From assembly GCA_934444645.1 (NCBI GenBank), contig CAKSCV010000009.1, positions 1 to 64,000 of the forward strand: DNA of 64,000 nucleotides, written 5' to 3'. The position numbers and the translations under genes were made by a program. The notes below the pieces were generated by a model that did not search any database, was not told where the DNA came from, and saw only the letters and a program-made list of their open reading frames with translations. Of this stretch, positions 1-9,111 are shown piece after piece. Within the stretch, counting starts at the first letter, position 1, and each line of letters begins with the position of its first letter. The stretch is from an uncultured Eubacteriales bacterium. GTDB taxonomy: Bacteria; Bacillota; Clostridia; Oscillospirales; CAG-382.

Positions 1-2
1 AA

Positions 3-2258
3 TCGTACAATGTGAGAATCAGCGTAAGCGAAGATCCGCCAAGCTTAAAAGATTACATCAAGGCGGTTGTCAGCGAAACGGACGATACGGCATACAGCTT
101 TACGCACGGTCTTACCGGAAAAGCGGATTATAACTGGCGTTACGGCTATTATTACGATATTTTCGGAGTTCCGACCGAAACGGGAACGCTTCGTTTCACG
201 CTTTCTGCGGAAAACGAAAACGGCATCACCCGGAAAACATACACCTTAATAATAAATGAAAGCGATCCGCTTGAAATTACAACGCAAAGCAGGCTGGACA
301 ATGCAACGGTCGGGTCGGAATATTCGCGCAGCCTATCGGTCAATTCGGATATTGCCGCAGCGTGGAGCGTTGCAGACGGTTCATCCCTTCCGGCAGGACT
401 TTCGCTTAACCGCGAAACGGGCGCGATCAACGGCACACCGACAGAAAGCGGCAAATATACCTTTTCGGTAACTGCCGAATGTGCAGATATGATAACCTCA
501 AAGGAGTTTAATCTTACGGTTTTGCCGGAGGGCGGCTGTTTGCATGAGGAATTGACGTGTATTCCGGGTACGGCGGCAACATGTATGAAAGACGGAATCG
601 CGGATTATTATTACTGCGGCTTTTGTGACCGGTATTATAAGGACGAACAGTGCAAAAAACAGATTTGGGATATTGAGTACGCGCTGAAAGCGGAACTTAA
701 AACCGCCGTTATGCACACCGACGAAAACAATGACGGCGTGTGCGACTTTTGCAATAAGCCTATGCCGATATTTATAAAAGTAACGGACGAAAAAGATATT
801 GTTTACGGCGGTACATATATATTTGTCGCTGAAATCGACGGTAAATATTACGCGCTTATGGCACCGCCGGAGGACGGAAAAACCGGTGAAAGACGATATC
901 GCAATATTATGGGCGTTGCCGAGATAATGCCCGATGAAAACGGCAATTTTGCTTTTAACGCGCTTTGCGCAGCCGAGGCTGTAATGCTGAAAACGGAGTT
1001 TGCCGCCGAGTGCGGTCCGCTTGACGCAGGAAAACCGCGCTACGGATTGAGTATGGTTTTCGAAAATACCCGATACGGACTTGTGGGCGATTACAATGTT
1101 TACAATATGTATCCCAACGAACCTGCAAAATATGGCTACCGCATTGTGCTTGAACCAAACAAGACCGCAAAAATTGCTTCTGTCTATAACGAATGCTGGA
1201 ATGTCGGCTCGGACGGCAAGGGCGAAAAAAGCGGGGATACCTTGCCATATGGAATATTGCGTGCGTTCGATATGAATTATAATGATGAAAATACAAAATT
1301 CATGACAATGCAGACGGAAAGCTATTACAACGGTGAAAAGCAGCTTTACAGCGGTGCGCAAATGACGCAATTTCCGATTTATCTGTACAAAATGACCGTG
1401 AGCGGAACGGCCGGCGGAAAAAACTATACGGTATCCGACAGTAAAAATAATGTTAACATATCGGAGATTCCGGGAATGATTTCCAATTATCAGGGCTTGG
1501 GACTTTCAAATGTCAGCGGACTGACGAATGCGGTAAATATTGCGTTTATCACCGATACGGTCGCTAATGCGCAGACGGAGGTAACAGCACTGGATACAAG
1601 GGCATATGCTACGATATCTGTAAACGGATATACAGCCGTAACCGATGAAAAGGGCAACGAAATCGCTACTTCGATCACCTATTCGGTAACGCCGCATTTG
1701 AGTGTTGCCGGTGCGGACGGGGAGGAAATTGCCGGCTGCGAAATTACAGATGAAAGCCTGAATGGTGCAGAGCTGACCGTCAATTTGCATACAGGCGGCA
1801 TTGAACCGCAGCAGGTTATCCATTACAAAAAAGACGGCACAAAGGAGTTTTTCTATCCGGAGTATTCTGAAATGGCAGCAAACGGCGCAAAAACCTTCGA
1901 ATATGAATCGGATGGGCGCGGCGGCGGCTTTGTGACAATCCGCATCACAGATTTTTCGGATATCAAAATCCTTGCGGAAGCCGAGCCGGAAACGGATTAT
2001 GCAATACGCTATGACGGAAAAACACTTGCGATAGATTGTGGAAAAGGCGGTGCATATACGGTTGTATTTGCAAGCTATGATGCGAGCGGAAAAATGACGA
2101 CAGTCAAAACGCTCACAACGGAATTTAACGCAGGCGTAAATTCGGAGATTGAACTTCCCGAGGGGGTAACGCTTGAAGCAGGCGACAGAATATTCCTTTT
2201 GGAAGATCTTAAAACGCTAAGACCGCTTTGTGATGCATTTGCGGTAAAAAAACAGTAA
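3..2258 (+). CDS. Large Ig-like surface protein, 5' end missing
   Basis: The reading frame is open to the left edge, so the true start lies outside the window; the GTG at 12 is not a convincing start. About 750 residues are visible. Residues ~87-172 (counted from the GTG) look like a putative-Ig (He_PIG) domain, with the typical 'LPAGLSLN..TG.I.GTPTESG' pattern seen in bacterial surface proteins. Residues ~175-255 form a cysteine-rich segment with paired CxxC motifs (YYCGFCD, CDFCNK) that may bind metal. The rest is beta-rich, Gly/Thr/Asn-rich and unlike anything I can name. No C-terminal sortase motif or membrane anchor is visible. It is most likely secreted or cell-surface. A hairpin with a T-run follows directly. 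Confidence 0.75.
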   Translation, partial: SYNVRISVSEDPPSLKDYIKAVVSETDDTAYSFTHGLTGKADYNWRYGYYYDIFGVPTETGTLRFTLSAENENGITRKTYTLIINESDPLEITTQSRLDNATVGSEYSRSLSVNSDIAAAWSVADGSSLPAGLSLNRETGAINGTPTESGKYTFSVTAECADMITSKEFNLTVLPEGGCLHEELTCIPGTAATCMKDGIADYYYCGFCDRYYKDEQCKKQIWDIEYALKAELKTAVMHTDENNDGVCDFCNKPMPIFIKVTDEKDIVYGGTYIFVAEIDGKYYALMAPPEDGKTGERRYRNIMGVAEIMPDENGNFAFNALCAAEAVMLKTEFAAECGPLDAGKPRYGLSMVFENTRYGLVGDYNVYNMYPNEPAKYGYRIVLEPNKTAKIASVYNECWNVGSDGKGEKSGDTLPYGILRAFDMNYNDENTKFMTMQTESYYNGEKQLYSGAQMTQFPIYLYKMTVSGTAGGKNYTVSDSKNNVNISEIPGMISNYQGLGLSNVSGLTNAVNIAFITDTVANAQTEVTALDTRAYATISVNGYTAVTDEKGNEIATSITYSVTPHLSVAGADGEEIAGCEITDESLNGAELTVNLHTGGIEPQQVIHYKKDGTKEFFYPEYSEMAANGAKTFEYESDGRGGGFVTIRITDFSDIKILAEAEPETDYAIRYDGKTLAIDCGKGGAYTVVFASYDASGKMTTVKTLTTEFNAGVNSEIELPEGVTLEAGDRIFLLEDLKTLRPLCDAFAVKKQ

Positions 2259-2297
2259 TATCCATTTTGTAAAAATGTGGATATAAATAATTTTTTT
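2258..2297 (+). terminator. Intrinsic terminator after the Ig-like protein
   Basis: Inverted repeat ATATCCA/TGGATAT (2258-2264 and 2278-2284), with further A/T pairing inside, followed by seven T at 2291-2297. Confidence 0.6.
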
Positions 2298-2310
2298 AAG
2301 GAGGTCCATT

Positions 2311-2706
2311 ATGAAAGGGAAAATGTTTTTGAAGGTCACGGGGATTCTGATGATCATCGGCGGAGCGTTTGGTATCATCGGAGGCTTTGTCGCACTGATC
2401 GGAGCAAGCGCTTTGGCGGCGGTTCTTGAAACAAGTGCCGGCGGACTTGTGTTTTCAAGCGTGCTGATTCTGGCAAGCGCAATATTTCAGCTGATTGCCG
2501 GAATTATGGGCGTGAAAAATTGCGAAAAGCCCGAAAAGGCGCAAAGCTGCCTGATTATGGGTGTCATTGTGGCAATTTTAAGCGTAGCCGGAAACGTTAT
2601 CTCCAATGTGCTTGGCAGCCAATTTAGTATTATTAACTACGCTACCGGTCTGATCATTCCGGTTCTGTACATAATCGGTGCGGCCAAGAATAAAGAGACG
2701 ATATAA
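2311..2706 (+). CDS. Small multi-pass membrane protein
   Basis: 131 residues, almost entirely hydrophobic. About four membrane segments can be seen (residues ~7-33, 45-66, 79-103, 108-125), separated by a short polar loop 'NCEKPEKAQS' near residue 70. Glycine- and alanine-rich helices and the short charged C-terminal tail resemble the small DUF4064-like membrane proteins of Clostridia, but I cannot assign a family firmly. The start is set by AAGGAGG seven bases before ATG. It stands alone between a terminator and a gene-poor gap. The next gene starts the zinc-ribbon/SPFH cluster, so a link to that membrane module is possible but unproven. Confidence 0.75.
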   Translation: MKGKMFLKVTGILMIIGGAFGIIGGFVALIGASALAAVLETSAGGLVFSSVLILASAIFQLIAGIMGVKNCEKPEKAQSCLIMGVIVAILSVAGNVISNVLGSQFSIINYATGLIIPVLYIIGAAKNKETI

Positions 2707-3129
2707 GTCAAATATCCCGGATATTCCCGCCGTCGTTTTTCGGCGGCGGGAGCAACCGGGTAAAGAGAAAGCGAAACAATGCACGCGGTGTAAAACCATA
2801 AGTATCCTTGCCGCGGCGATGCGGCTGTTATAAAAAAGCGGCGTTTTTGCCGGACAATTTAAGCTTAAGAAAAAATAAAAAAATTGGCGTGTTTTAGGAT
2901 GTATAAAAACTCTGCGCAATGAAAACGGCGGTTAAAAATGACATTTCCGGAAATTATATGAAGCCGGACAGTATGAATTTTGATTTTTTCAAGGGATATA
3001 TTCCTTTGCAGCGCCGTAACAAAAACGGAAAAACCGAAATCGGATTCCGGCAGCCATACGTCGTCTTCGGACACAAGCTGCGGCGGAAGGAGCGGCAGCT
3101 TAAAAAACAAATTTTAAGGAGAAATAATT
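2707..3129. other. 423-base gap without a supported gene
   Basis: It holds a GC-rich palindrome at 2726-2750 (ten-base arms, TTTTT loop) with no T-run after it on the plus strand, so only a weak terminator candidate. Short frames, such as the one from 2919 to 3143, overlap the next gene and have no family features. No RNA gene was recognised. Confidence 0.5.
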
Positions 3130-4008
3130 ATGGGAATCGGTGATTTTTTCAAGAATATTTTCGGTAAGAAGAGCTGTGCGTTATGCGGGAAGGAATGCGG
3201 CATGATGCACCGTTCAAAGATCAAGAACAAAGAATTCCTTTGCTCTGACTGCGGAAATTTATGCTCAAAATATATTCGCTTGAGTGAACTCACATTAGAT
3301 GAAATCAAGGAACATATAGAGTATATGAAACGGCAGAACAGGCTTTATGAAGAGGTTTACGCAAAAGAGGGCAAAAAAAGCACCTACCCCTCCACTCTTA
3401 AAGAGATGGGAATTGAGTTCTGTGACGATTTGGGAATGTTTCGGATCGTATACAGGAGTGATGCGAGCAGAGGCAAGCTGAAAGAGCTGTTCCGCTATGA
3501 TCAGGTGGCGAGCTATGAGGAATACATAGAAGAAACGACCGCAACCGAACAGGGAAAAGCTCCTGAATTTAAGCAATGCGGATTAAAAATCAAGCTTTTG
3601 GGCGGAAATATGAGCAAGGTGAATACAGACAATAAAAAAGGACTCCGCCCTCATCCGTATATTAAGCAGGAGATTAAAGTCTGCTTCAGCAAAAACAATC
3701 GGTCGGATATGCAGTATGTACTTAATGCAAAGCGTCATTTTGATTATATTTTCGGTGTTCACGACGACGAAAGAGGCTTGTTCGGCTTCGGCAGAAGCGA
3801 GGCGGAAAAGAGAGAGGACGCGGCAGCTATAGGAATGGCGGCAGCCTTCGGAACGGCATTTAAGGCGGCGACCAAGGGTGAGGACGCAATAACGGAGGCG
3901 GATAAAGAAAAACTGAAAGAAGGCATGAATGCCGTAAACGATGCGGCGACCGGCGGCATGGCGGTTTATACAAGACGTGCGGATGAAGCAGAGGCGAGGA
4001 TAAATTAA
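3130..4008 (+). CDS. DUF4428-type zinc-ribbon protein
   Basis: 292 residues. The N-terminus carries a zinc-ribbon of the DUF4428 type: CALCGKEC near residues 17-24 and CSDCGNLC near 39-46, followed by 'SKYIRLSELTLDEIKEHI', the usual helical continuation of this family. The middle part (~100-215) is a globular region that may be a PH/GRAM-like fold. The C-terminal ~70 residues are alanine-rich and charged, with an 'AAFGTAFKAATKGED..TEADKEKLKEGMNA' helix. No signal peptide or membrane segment is seen, so it is probably cytosolic or membrane-peripheral. AAGGAG lies upstream of ATG. It precedes an SPFH protein that also bears zinc ribbons, suggesting a shared membrane-associated function. Family role unknown. 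Confidence 0.82.
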   Translation: MGIGDFFKNIFGKKSCALCGKECGMMHRSKIKNKEFLCSDCGNLCSKYIRLSELTLDEIKEHIEYMKRQNRLYEEVYAKEGKKSTYPSTLKEMGIEFCDDLGMFRIVYRSDASRGKLKELFRYDQVASYEEYIEETTATEQGKAPEFKQCGLKIKLLGGNMSKVNTDNKKGLRPHPYIKQEIKVCFSKNNRSDMQYVLNAKRHFDYIFGVHDDERGLFGFGRSEAEKREDAAAIGMAAAFGTAFKAATKGEDAITEADKEKLKEGMNAVNDAATGGMAVYTRRADEAEARIN

Positions 4009-4126
4009 CGGACGGCGAGGCGTATGAAAAGAACGTCCTGAGGATTCGTTTCAATTCAATATGCATGTCTGATACAGGGAATATAACAGCGTATAAAAAA
4101 TAAAAAATTGAGAGGAGAACAGAGTT

Positions 4127-5464
4127 ATGGGACTTTTAAAAGCGGGCGTAGGCGCTCTCGGCGGTGTTTTAGCTGATCAATGGAGAGAGTTTTTCTACTG
4201 TGAAAGCTTAGATGCCGATACACTTGTTGCAAAGGGCGAAAAGCGCACGGGAAAAAGAAGCTCTAACACGAAAGGCAGCGATAACATTATTTCAAACGGC
4301 TCAATCATTTCGGTAAATGAGGGGCAGAGCATGATTATCGTGGAATCGGGCAAAATTGTTGAATTTTGCGCCGAGGCGGGCGAGTTTGTCTATGACAATT
4401 CGACAGAGCCGAGCATTTTCTGCGGCAAGTTAGGCGAAAGCATAAAACAGAGCTTTGCACAGGTTGGCAAACGCTTTACCTTTGGCGGTGAGCCGGGAAA
4501 AGATCAGAGAGTTTATTACTTCAACACCAAGGAAATCACGGGCAACAAGTTCGGAACGTCTTCTCCGGTGCCTTTCCGGGTGACGATTGACGAGTCAATG
4601 AACTATAAGCTGTCGGTGGATTTAAGGTGTAACGGCGTGTATTCCTATAAAATAGCCGACCCTGTTATGTTTTATACCAATGTAAGCGGTAATGTGGAAG
4701 CCGCATACAGCCGCTCGGCAATTGACGAAATGTTAAAGAGCGAGCTTTTGGACGCTTTAAGACCTGCGTTTGCGCAGATTTCGGCGATGAAAATCATGTA
4801 TTCGGAAATTCCCGCACACACAAAAGAGGTTACAAAGGCTCTTTCGGAGGAGCTTAAGGTTGAGTGGAAGGAAAAGCGCGGAATTGAGCTCTTTGCCGTA
4901 AGCATTAACGGTGTATCTATCCCGGATGACCAGAGAAAAAAGATTACCGAATGGGAAGAAAATGTTATGACAACAAATCCGAATATTGCGGCGGCTCGCA
5001 TTGTAGGAGGTCAGACAGACGCTATGAGAACGGCTGCGGCAAACGAAGGCGGAATGGGCGCAATGGGCGGATTTTTCGGAATGAATATGGCGCAGAATGT
5101 AGGCGGCATGAATGCCGGCAATCTGTTTGCAATGGGTCAGCAGCAACAGCAGCAGGCTCAACAGCAGCAACAGCCGGCACCGCAGACTCAACCGGCAGGC
5201 TGGAGCTGTGAATGCGGACAGACGGGCAACACCGGCAAATTCTGTATGAATTGCGGAAAACCGCAGCCGCAAACGAACGGCTGGACCTGCTCCTGCGGAG
5301 CGGTAAACAAGGGAAAATTCTGTCAGAACTGCGGAAAGCCCAAGCCTGCCGGTGCACCGCTGTATAAGTGCGACAAATGCGGCTGGGAGCCTCAGGATCC
5401 GCAAAATCCGCCGAAATTCTGTCCGGAATGCGGCGACATATTTGATGATAATGATAAGCAGTAG
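4127..5464 (+). CDS. SPFH-domain protein with three C-terminal zinc ribbons (YdjI-like)
   Basis: 445 residues. Residues ~20-290 match the SPFH/'virion core protein' group that includes Bacillus subtilis YdjI: conserved N-terminal 'QWREFFYCESLDADTLVAKG', then 'NEGQSMIIVESGKIVEFCAEAG' and the C-terminal helix region. These proteins bind membranes and oligomerise. Residues ~335-355 are a polyglutamine linker. After it come three zinc ribbons (CECG..CMNCG, CSCG..CQNCG, CDKCGW..CPECG). In B. subtilis YdjI works with PspA and the zinc-ribbon protein YdjG; here the ribbons are on the SPFH chain itself, and no PspA is visible nearby. AGAGGAGA precedes the ATG. A terminator follows at 5602. Confidence 0.88.
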   Translation: MGLLKAGVGALGGVLADQWREFFYCESLDADTLVAKGEKRTGKRSSNTKGSDNIISNGSIISVNEGQSMIIVESGKIVEFCAEAGEFVYDNSTEPSIFCGKLGESIKQSFAQVGKRFTFGGEPGKDQRVYYFNTKEITGNKFGTSSPVPFRVTIDESMNYKLSVDLRCNGVYSYKIADPVMFYTNVSGNVEAAYSRSAIDEMLKSELLDALRPAFAQISAMKIMYSEIPAHTKEVTKALSEELKVEWKEKRGIELFAVSINGVSIPDDQRKKITEWEENVMTTNPNIAAARIVGGQTDAMRTAAANEGGMGAMGGFFGMNMAQNVGGMNAGNLFAMGQQQQQQAQQQQQPAPQTQPAGWSCECGQTGNTGKFCMNCGKPQPQTNGWTCSCGAVNKGKFCQNCGKPKPAGAPLYKCDKCGWEPQDPQNPPKFCPECGDIFDDNDKQ

Positions 5465-5601
5465 AATTGCGGCAGCAAAATTCGTGTGATGAATGAAAAA
5501 AGAGCAAGCAGCAATGCAGGCGACAGTTTCATCTGTTCCGGTAACATGGAAAGAATTATCTGCTTTGCCGTAATTCTATAAAAAAAGAAAACTGTTCTGA
5601 A

Positions 5602-5632
5602 AACACACCGCCGGAAGGCGGCGGTGTGTTTT
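5602..5632 (+). terminator. Intrinsic terminator after SPFH gene
   Basis: Strong GC-rich hairpin AACACACCGCC/GGCGGTGTGTT (5602-5612, 5620-5630) ending in TTTT. The rest of 5465-5673 has no gene. Confidence 0.75.
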
Positions 5633-5673
5633 GAAAATAAAAAACAAACAATAACAGTGGGGGATTTTATATC

Positions 5674-6921
5674 ATGAAAAAGCTATTTGCATTGATTTTG
5701 GCAATCGGTATGGTGTTCTCGCTTGCGGCATGCGGCAGAGACAAAACCGGAAACGACGAGGAAAACAACAAGGAAACGAATCAGGAAATAAACCAGGAAA
5801 CGAATAAAGAAACAAATCAAGAAGCAAATCCGGACGCCGATCCGGCACCGAAAAAGCTTGATTATGCCAATATGACTGAGGATGATCTGATCAAAGAGTT
5901 TATCAAGGATGAGACAGAGGTATCCTTGGATGAATTTGTGAATCTTGTCTCTACATACTCGTATGCAACAATCAATGACAAGCTGGAGCTTGATGAAAAT
6001 ATAACCGATAAAGCGATCCGAAAATTGAAGGATAATAAAGCAAAGCTGCCTGCAGCAGCGGATTTTGTCGCTCCCTTGCTCGAAAGCGACGCACCGCAGG
6101 TAAGAGGCTATGCTTTTTCAAATATCGCCACGTTTTTGGGAGCAAGTGATGCGCATAAAGCGGCGGCAAAGGAGGTTCTGAAAAACGAAAAGGAGCCTTA
6201 TGTTATTAAATGTGCGGTCAAAGCTCTTGCCAACGAAGGCGGCAGTGATGCAGAAATCGGCCAATTCCTGCTTGATGCGGCAAAGAACGAAAACGCAGTT
6301 GTAAGAAGACAGGCAGCATCCGCTCTCAACAGCTCGTGGAACAAGACTCTTGACGGAGCAGTTGAGGCAGTGATCGAGCTGATGAAGGATTCGGATAACG
6401 AGGTTCGGAAAGCGGCCTATGAGTATGCCGGCAGACTCGGCGATGACAGAGTGGTTGAGCCTATCTCGGAAATGCTGAAAAACGAGGATGACGCAGACCT
6501 CCATTCAAGCGGCATAAGAGGACTTGTCTGGCTGTGGTACGATTATCCGGCGCACGAAAGCACAAGCGAAGCGGCATACAGGGCTACGATAGATTACTTT
6601 AAGACCACCCCGGGCAGCGACAAGGTTCCTGCATGGGCAGCTGTGACAAGCTTTACAAACAAATCCGATAAAAATTATGACGCATGGAAGGAAAAGGCAA
6701 CCTATTTTAACACCGATGAGCTTTATGAGGTTATGCTGGGGTTAGTCAAAAACGAGAATTTAAACCGTATGACGCGCGGTTATGCCTGCAAGCCCGTTGC
6801 GGTACACTGCACAAAAGAACAGTTTGAAGAGTTTGGCAAGGTCGTAAACGATCTTACTGACAAAGATGCGAAATTTATACAGGACGAGTATCAAAATCAG
6901 GCTAAAAAGCTTGATGAATAG
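5674..6921 (+). CDS. HEAT-repeat lipoprotein
   Basis: 415 residues. The N-terminus is a lipoprotein signal peptide with lipobox SLAAC (cysteine at residue 20). It is followed by a low-complexity Asn/Glu/Thr linker built on repeats of 'ETNQE/ETNKE' (~28-50). From ~60 to ~300 the sequence is a series of helical pairs typical of HEAT/PBS-lyase-like repeats ('APLLESDAPQVRGYAFSNIA', 'SDNEVRKAAYEYAGRLGDD'). It is therefore a membrane-anchored extracellular scaffold that probably binds protein partners. Its stop is 18 bases before the TMEM43-like gene, so they form one operon with the following zinc-ribbon gene. No catalytic motif is visible. Confidence 0.85.
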   Translation: MKKLFALILAIGMVFSLAACGRDKTGNDEENNKETNQEINQETNKETNQEANPDADPAPKKLDYANMTEDDLIKEFIKDETEVSLDEFVNLVSTYSYATINDKLELDENITDKAIRKLKDNKAKLPAAADFVAPLLESDAPQVRGYAFSNIATFLGASDAHKAAAKEVLKNEKEPYVIKCAVKALANEGGSDAEIGQFLLDAAKNENAVVRRQAASALNSSWNKTLDGAVEAVIELMKDSDNEVRKAAYEYAGRLGDDRVVEPISEMLKNEDDADLHSSGIRGLVWLWYDYPAHESTSEAAYRATIDYFKTTPGSDKVPAWAAVTSFTNKSDKNYDAWKEKATYFNTDELYEVMLGLVKNENLNRMTRGYACKPVAVHCTKEQFEEFGKVVNDLTDKDAKFIQDEYQNQAKKLDE

Positions 6922-6939
6922 CAAACAGGAGTAACGATC

Positions 6940-7782
6940 ATGAAAAAAATAATCGGTGTTATACTGATTATCTCCGGCATACTTTTTGCCTCACTTGCCG
7001 TAAAAGCCCTTATGTCGGCACCGCAGACCTACGAGAGGATCAAAGCTGCGGCAACGATTAAAGACGGCAAGGTTATCCCCGAAAACGAGGGAAAGCTTGT
7101 GGTTGTTTCGGGAACGCTTAAAGCCGCCGAACCGCTTCAAGACCCCATAACGGGCGTTAAGCTCCCGGGGGTAACGGCGAAAAGAACCGTTTGGACTTAT
7201 GAACGGGATACAAACAGTGATGATGAAACAGTGTGGGACTGGAAGCCGGAGAATACCGACTACAGCGAAAAGGCAAATTTCGGAATCAATGCCGAAATAC
7301 TTACAACAACCATGCTTGCCGCGCCTACTTTGCTCGGTGAGTTTAAGGTGGAGAGCAAGCTGCTCAATCCCCTTATAAGAAACACGGAATTTACGCAATA
7401 TGACGAGCAAAACCTTAAAGCGGGATGGAATCTGCTTTCGGGCGGAAAAGAAAGCCGCTACTGCATTTCGAAAGAACATTATTTGCCGAAAAAATCAAAA
7501 GGTATGTACACCGTGTCGGGATACGGAGCTCAAAAAATATCCTACGGGATTGTTTCGCCCGACGATCCGCTCGAATATACGATTGTCGGCATACAAAAGG
7601 ATGGCAGCCTGGTAAAAGCCGATAACATTGACGCGGTTACAACCGTTAAGGGACTTATGACGGCGGAAGAATTTGCCGATGAGAACCAAAAAGGCGTGCG
7701 CGGCGGAGCAATTTTCGGCATGGTAACCGGCATACTGCTTGCAATACTCGGTGTGGGAATGCTGGTTTTTCGGAGGCAGTAA
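6940..7782 (+). CDS. TMEM43-family membrane protein
   Basis: 280 residues. One membrane helix at ~4-24 and another at ~257-277 flank a large extracytoplasmic domain. The segment 'ENEGKLVVVSGTL' followed by 'GVTAKRTVWTYE' is the hallmark of the TMEM43/LUMA family, known in eukaryotic inner nuclear membrane and in scattered bacteria. The bacterial function is not established. The gene is second in a three-gene operon (18 bases after the HEAT lipoprotein, 2 bases before the next gene). The combination of SPFH, TMEM43, HEAT and zinc-ribbon proteins in 5 kb suggests a membrane-organisation or envelope-stress role, which is inference. Confidence 0.82.
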   Translation: MKKIIGVILIISGILFASLAVKALMSAPQTYERIKAAATIKDGKVIPENEGKLVVVSGTLKAAEPLQDPITGVKLPGVTAKRTVWTYERDTNSDDETVWDWKPENTDYSEKANFGINAEILTTTMLAAPTLLGEFKVESKLLNPLIRNTEFTQYDEQNLKAGWNLLSGGKESRYCISKEHYLPKKSKGMYTVSGYGAQKISYGIVSPDDPLEYTIVGIQKDGSLVKADNIDAVTTVKGLMTAEEFADENQKGVRGGAIFGMVTGILLAILGVGMLVFRRQ

Positions 7783-7784
7783 AA

Positions 7785-8357
7785 ATGAGGACAAAAAACT
7801 TTTTTTCGGGCGGCGGAACCTATATTTCAAAAGTGGCAATTGCAAGGCTTACATTGAAAAAGCACATACAAATGATTATAGGCGGATTCTTCACGGCGGT
7901 TTTTCTGTTTGGAATTATTTCGGGGGTTACCGGGTATAATGAAAAGCTTCGTGAGAACTTGATTACCAATATAGTCATGGTTGTTCCGTCCGCGCTGCTC
8001 TTGTTAAACGGTATTAAAAACGGCAGAATGGCCGGTCTTGCATATCGCTACAACTCAATTTTCATGTGCGACACGGACGGCACGGTGACGATTGACGAGC
8101 TTGCGAAGCAATCGGGAAAACCGCCGTTCAAGGTGCTTTCCGAGCTTGAGAAGCTTTTTCAAAAAGGCGTGTTCTGTGAGTGCACTTTGCAAAAGCAAGG
8201 CGCTCCCTGCGTGATTCTTTCGGGCAGAGAGGGAAGCAAAACAAGCTTTGTCGACATTGTGTGTGAAAAATGCAACGGAACAACAAGAATTCGCGTCGGA
8301 AGCTCCGGCAAATGCGCGTATTGCGGTAACGCAATTTCAAGCCGAAATACCGAATAA
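7785..8357 (+). CDS. Two-helix membrane protein with C-terminal zinc ribbon
   Basis: 190 residues. Two hydrophobic segments (~32-52 and ~63-82) are followed by a soluble domain (~95-140) with helix-turn-helix-like spacing ('TVTIDELAKQSGKPPFKVLSELEKL'). A C-terminal zinc ribbon has CEKC and CAYCG at ~162 and ~179. GGAGG lies eight bases before ATG. The gene starts two bases after the TMEM43-like gene, so translation is probably coupled. I cannot name a family. The winged-helix-like and zinc-ribbon parts would face the cytosol if both helices cross. A terminator follows at 8377. Confidence 0.8.
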   Translation: MRTKNFFSGGGTYISKVAIARLTLKKHIQMIIGGFFTAVFLFGIISGVTGYNEKLRENLITNIVMVVPSALLLLNGIKNGRMAGLAYRYNSIFMCDTDGTVTIDELAKQSGKPPFKVLSELEKLFQKGVFCECTLQKQGAPCVILSGREGSKTSFVDIVCEKCNGTTRIRVGSSGKCAYCGNAISSRNTE

Positions 8358-8376
8358 CGGTAAGAATCAGACAATG

Positions 8377-8412
8377 AACTGACATCGCTTTTCGAGCGGT
8401 GTCAGTTTTGTT
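8377..8412 (+). terminator. Terminator of the HEAT-TMEM43 operon
   Basis: AACTGACA/TGTCAGTT arms (8377-8384, 8397-8404) with extra inner pairing, followed by TTTTGTTTT. Confidence 0.7.
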
Positions 8413-8539
8413 TTAGGTTGGAAGCGCTCTTTAAGAAGGAACATAGATTTGATGCAGCGGCTCCGTATTGTGCATAAAAACGAATCGGAAGAAAGGAAGA
8501 AAGATCGTAAGAAAGAGTGAAGGATTTTCGGAGCTAGGC

Positions 8540-8568
8540 TTGACAAAAGAAAGATTTTACTATATAAT
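8540..8568 (+). promoter_or_regulatory. Promoter of the fur-family gene
   Basis: TTGACA, 17-base spacer, TATAAT: a full consensus match. It leaves a leader of ~140 bases before the Fur-family ATG. The AT-rich stretch TATATAATTTATTA over the -10 box is loosely similar to a PerR/Fur box, so self-regulation is possible but weakly supported. The rest of the 361-base gap 8358-8718 holds the terminator at 8377 and nothing else I can name. Confidence 0.7.
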
Positions 8569-8718
8569 TTATTAAGAACGATTCCTGATAAGCCGCGGGT
8601 GCGGATCATAACGGTGTGTTGCCGCTGTTGCTCCGTACAGAGACGACATCCCGCTTGGCAAAAGCCGAATAACAGCTTGAAATATGACAATGACAAGACT
8701 TAAGGGAGCGCATAAGTA

Positions 8719-9111
8719 ATGCTGAAACACAGAGAAACAAAACAGCGCAAAATTGTTTTGGAAACGGTCAGAAACCATACAGATCATCCGACTGCTAACA
8801 CGATATATGAGGAGGCTCATACGGTTGACTGCAAAATCAGTCAGGGTACCGTATACCGAAATTTAAACTGCCTGTCGGAGGATGGTGAGATACTGCATAT
8901 CAAGGTGCCGGGCGCAGACAGATACGATTTAAGAACCGATCTTCACTATCATGTCATCTGTCTGAAATGCGGAAAGGTAAACGATATTCCGTTTGACTAC
9001 CTTTCCGACCCGGATGAAAAGGTTACGGAGGTGACCGGATACACAGTGTTCAGACACAGAACTGTCTTCGAGGGAATCTGCCCGGAATGTAAAAAGAAAA
9101 ATAATATATAA
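8719..9111 (+). CDS. Fur/PerR-family metal-responsive repressor
   Basis: 130 residues, the normal family length. The N-terminal winged helix has the typical 'KQRKIVLETVRNHTDHPTA' start and the recognition region 'KISQGTVYRNLNCLSEDGEI'. The dimerisation domain carries 'DRYDLRTDLHYHVICLKCGK', with regulatory His/Asp ligands, and two structural zinc pairs (CLKC and CPEC). The RYDLR..HYHV.C signature is closer to PerR than to iron-type Fur, so a peroxide- or manganese/iron-sensing repressor is likely. It is transcribed from its own consensus promoter. The target genes are not adjacent: what follows are gene fragments. Confidence 0.9.
   Translation: MLKHRETKQRKIVLETVRNHTDHPTANTIYEEAHTVDCKISQGTVYRNLNCLSEDGEILHIKVPGADRYDLRTDLHYHVICLKCGKVNDIPFDYLSDPDEKVTEVTGYTVFRHRTVFEGICPECKKKNNI

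Noticed and set aside
498..1370. Minus-strand frame of 290 codons
   Set aside because: Shadow of the Ig-like protein, without start site or domain.
2919..3143. 74-codon frame before the DUF4428 gene
   Set aside because: No ribosome site, overlaps the next gene's start, no recognisable features.
5130..5185. CAG/CAA repeat tract
   Set aside because: Encodes the polyglutamine linker of the SPFH protein; not a DNA element of its own.
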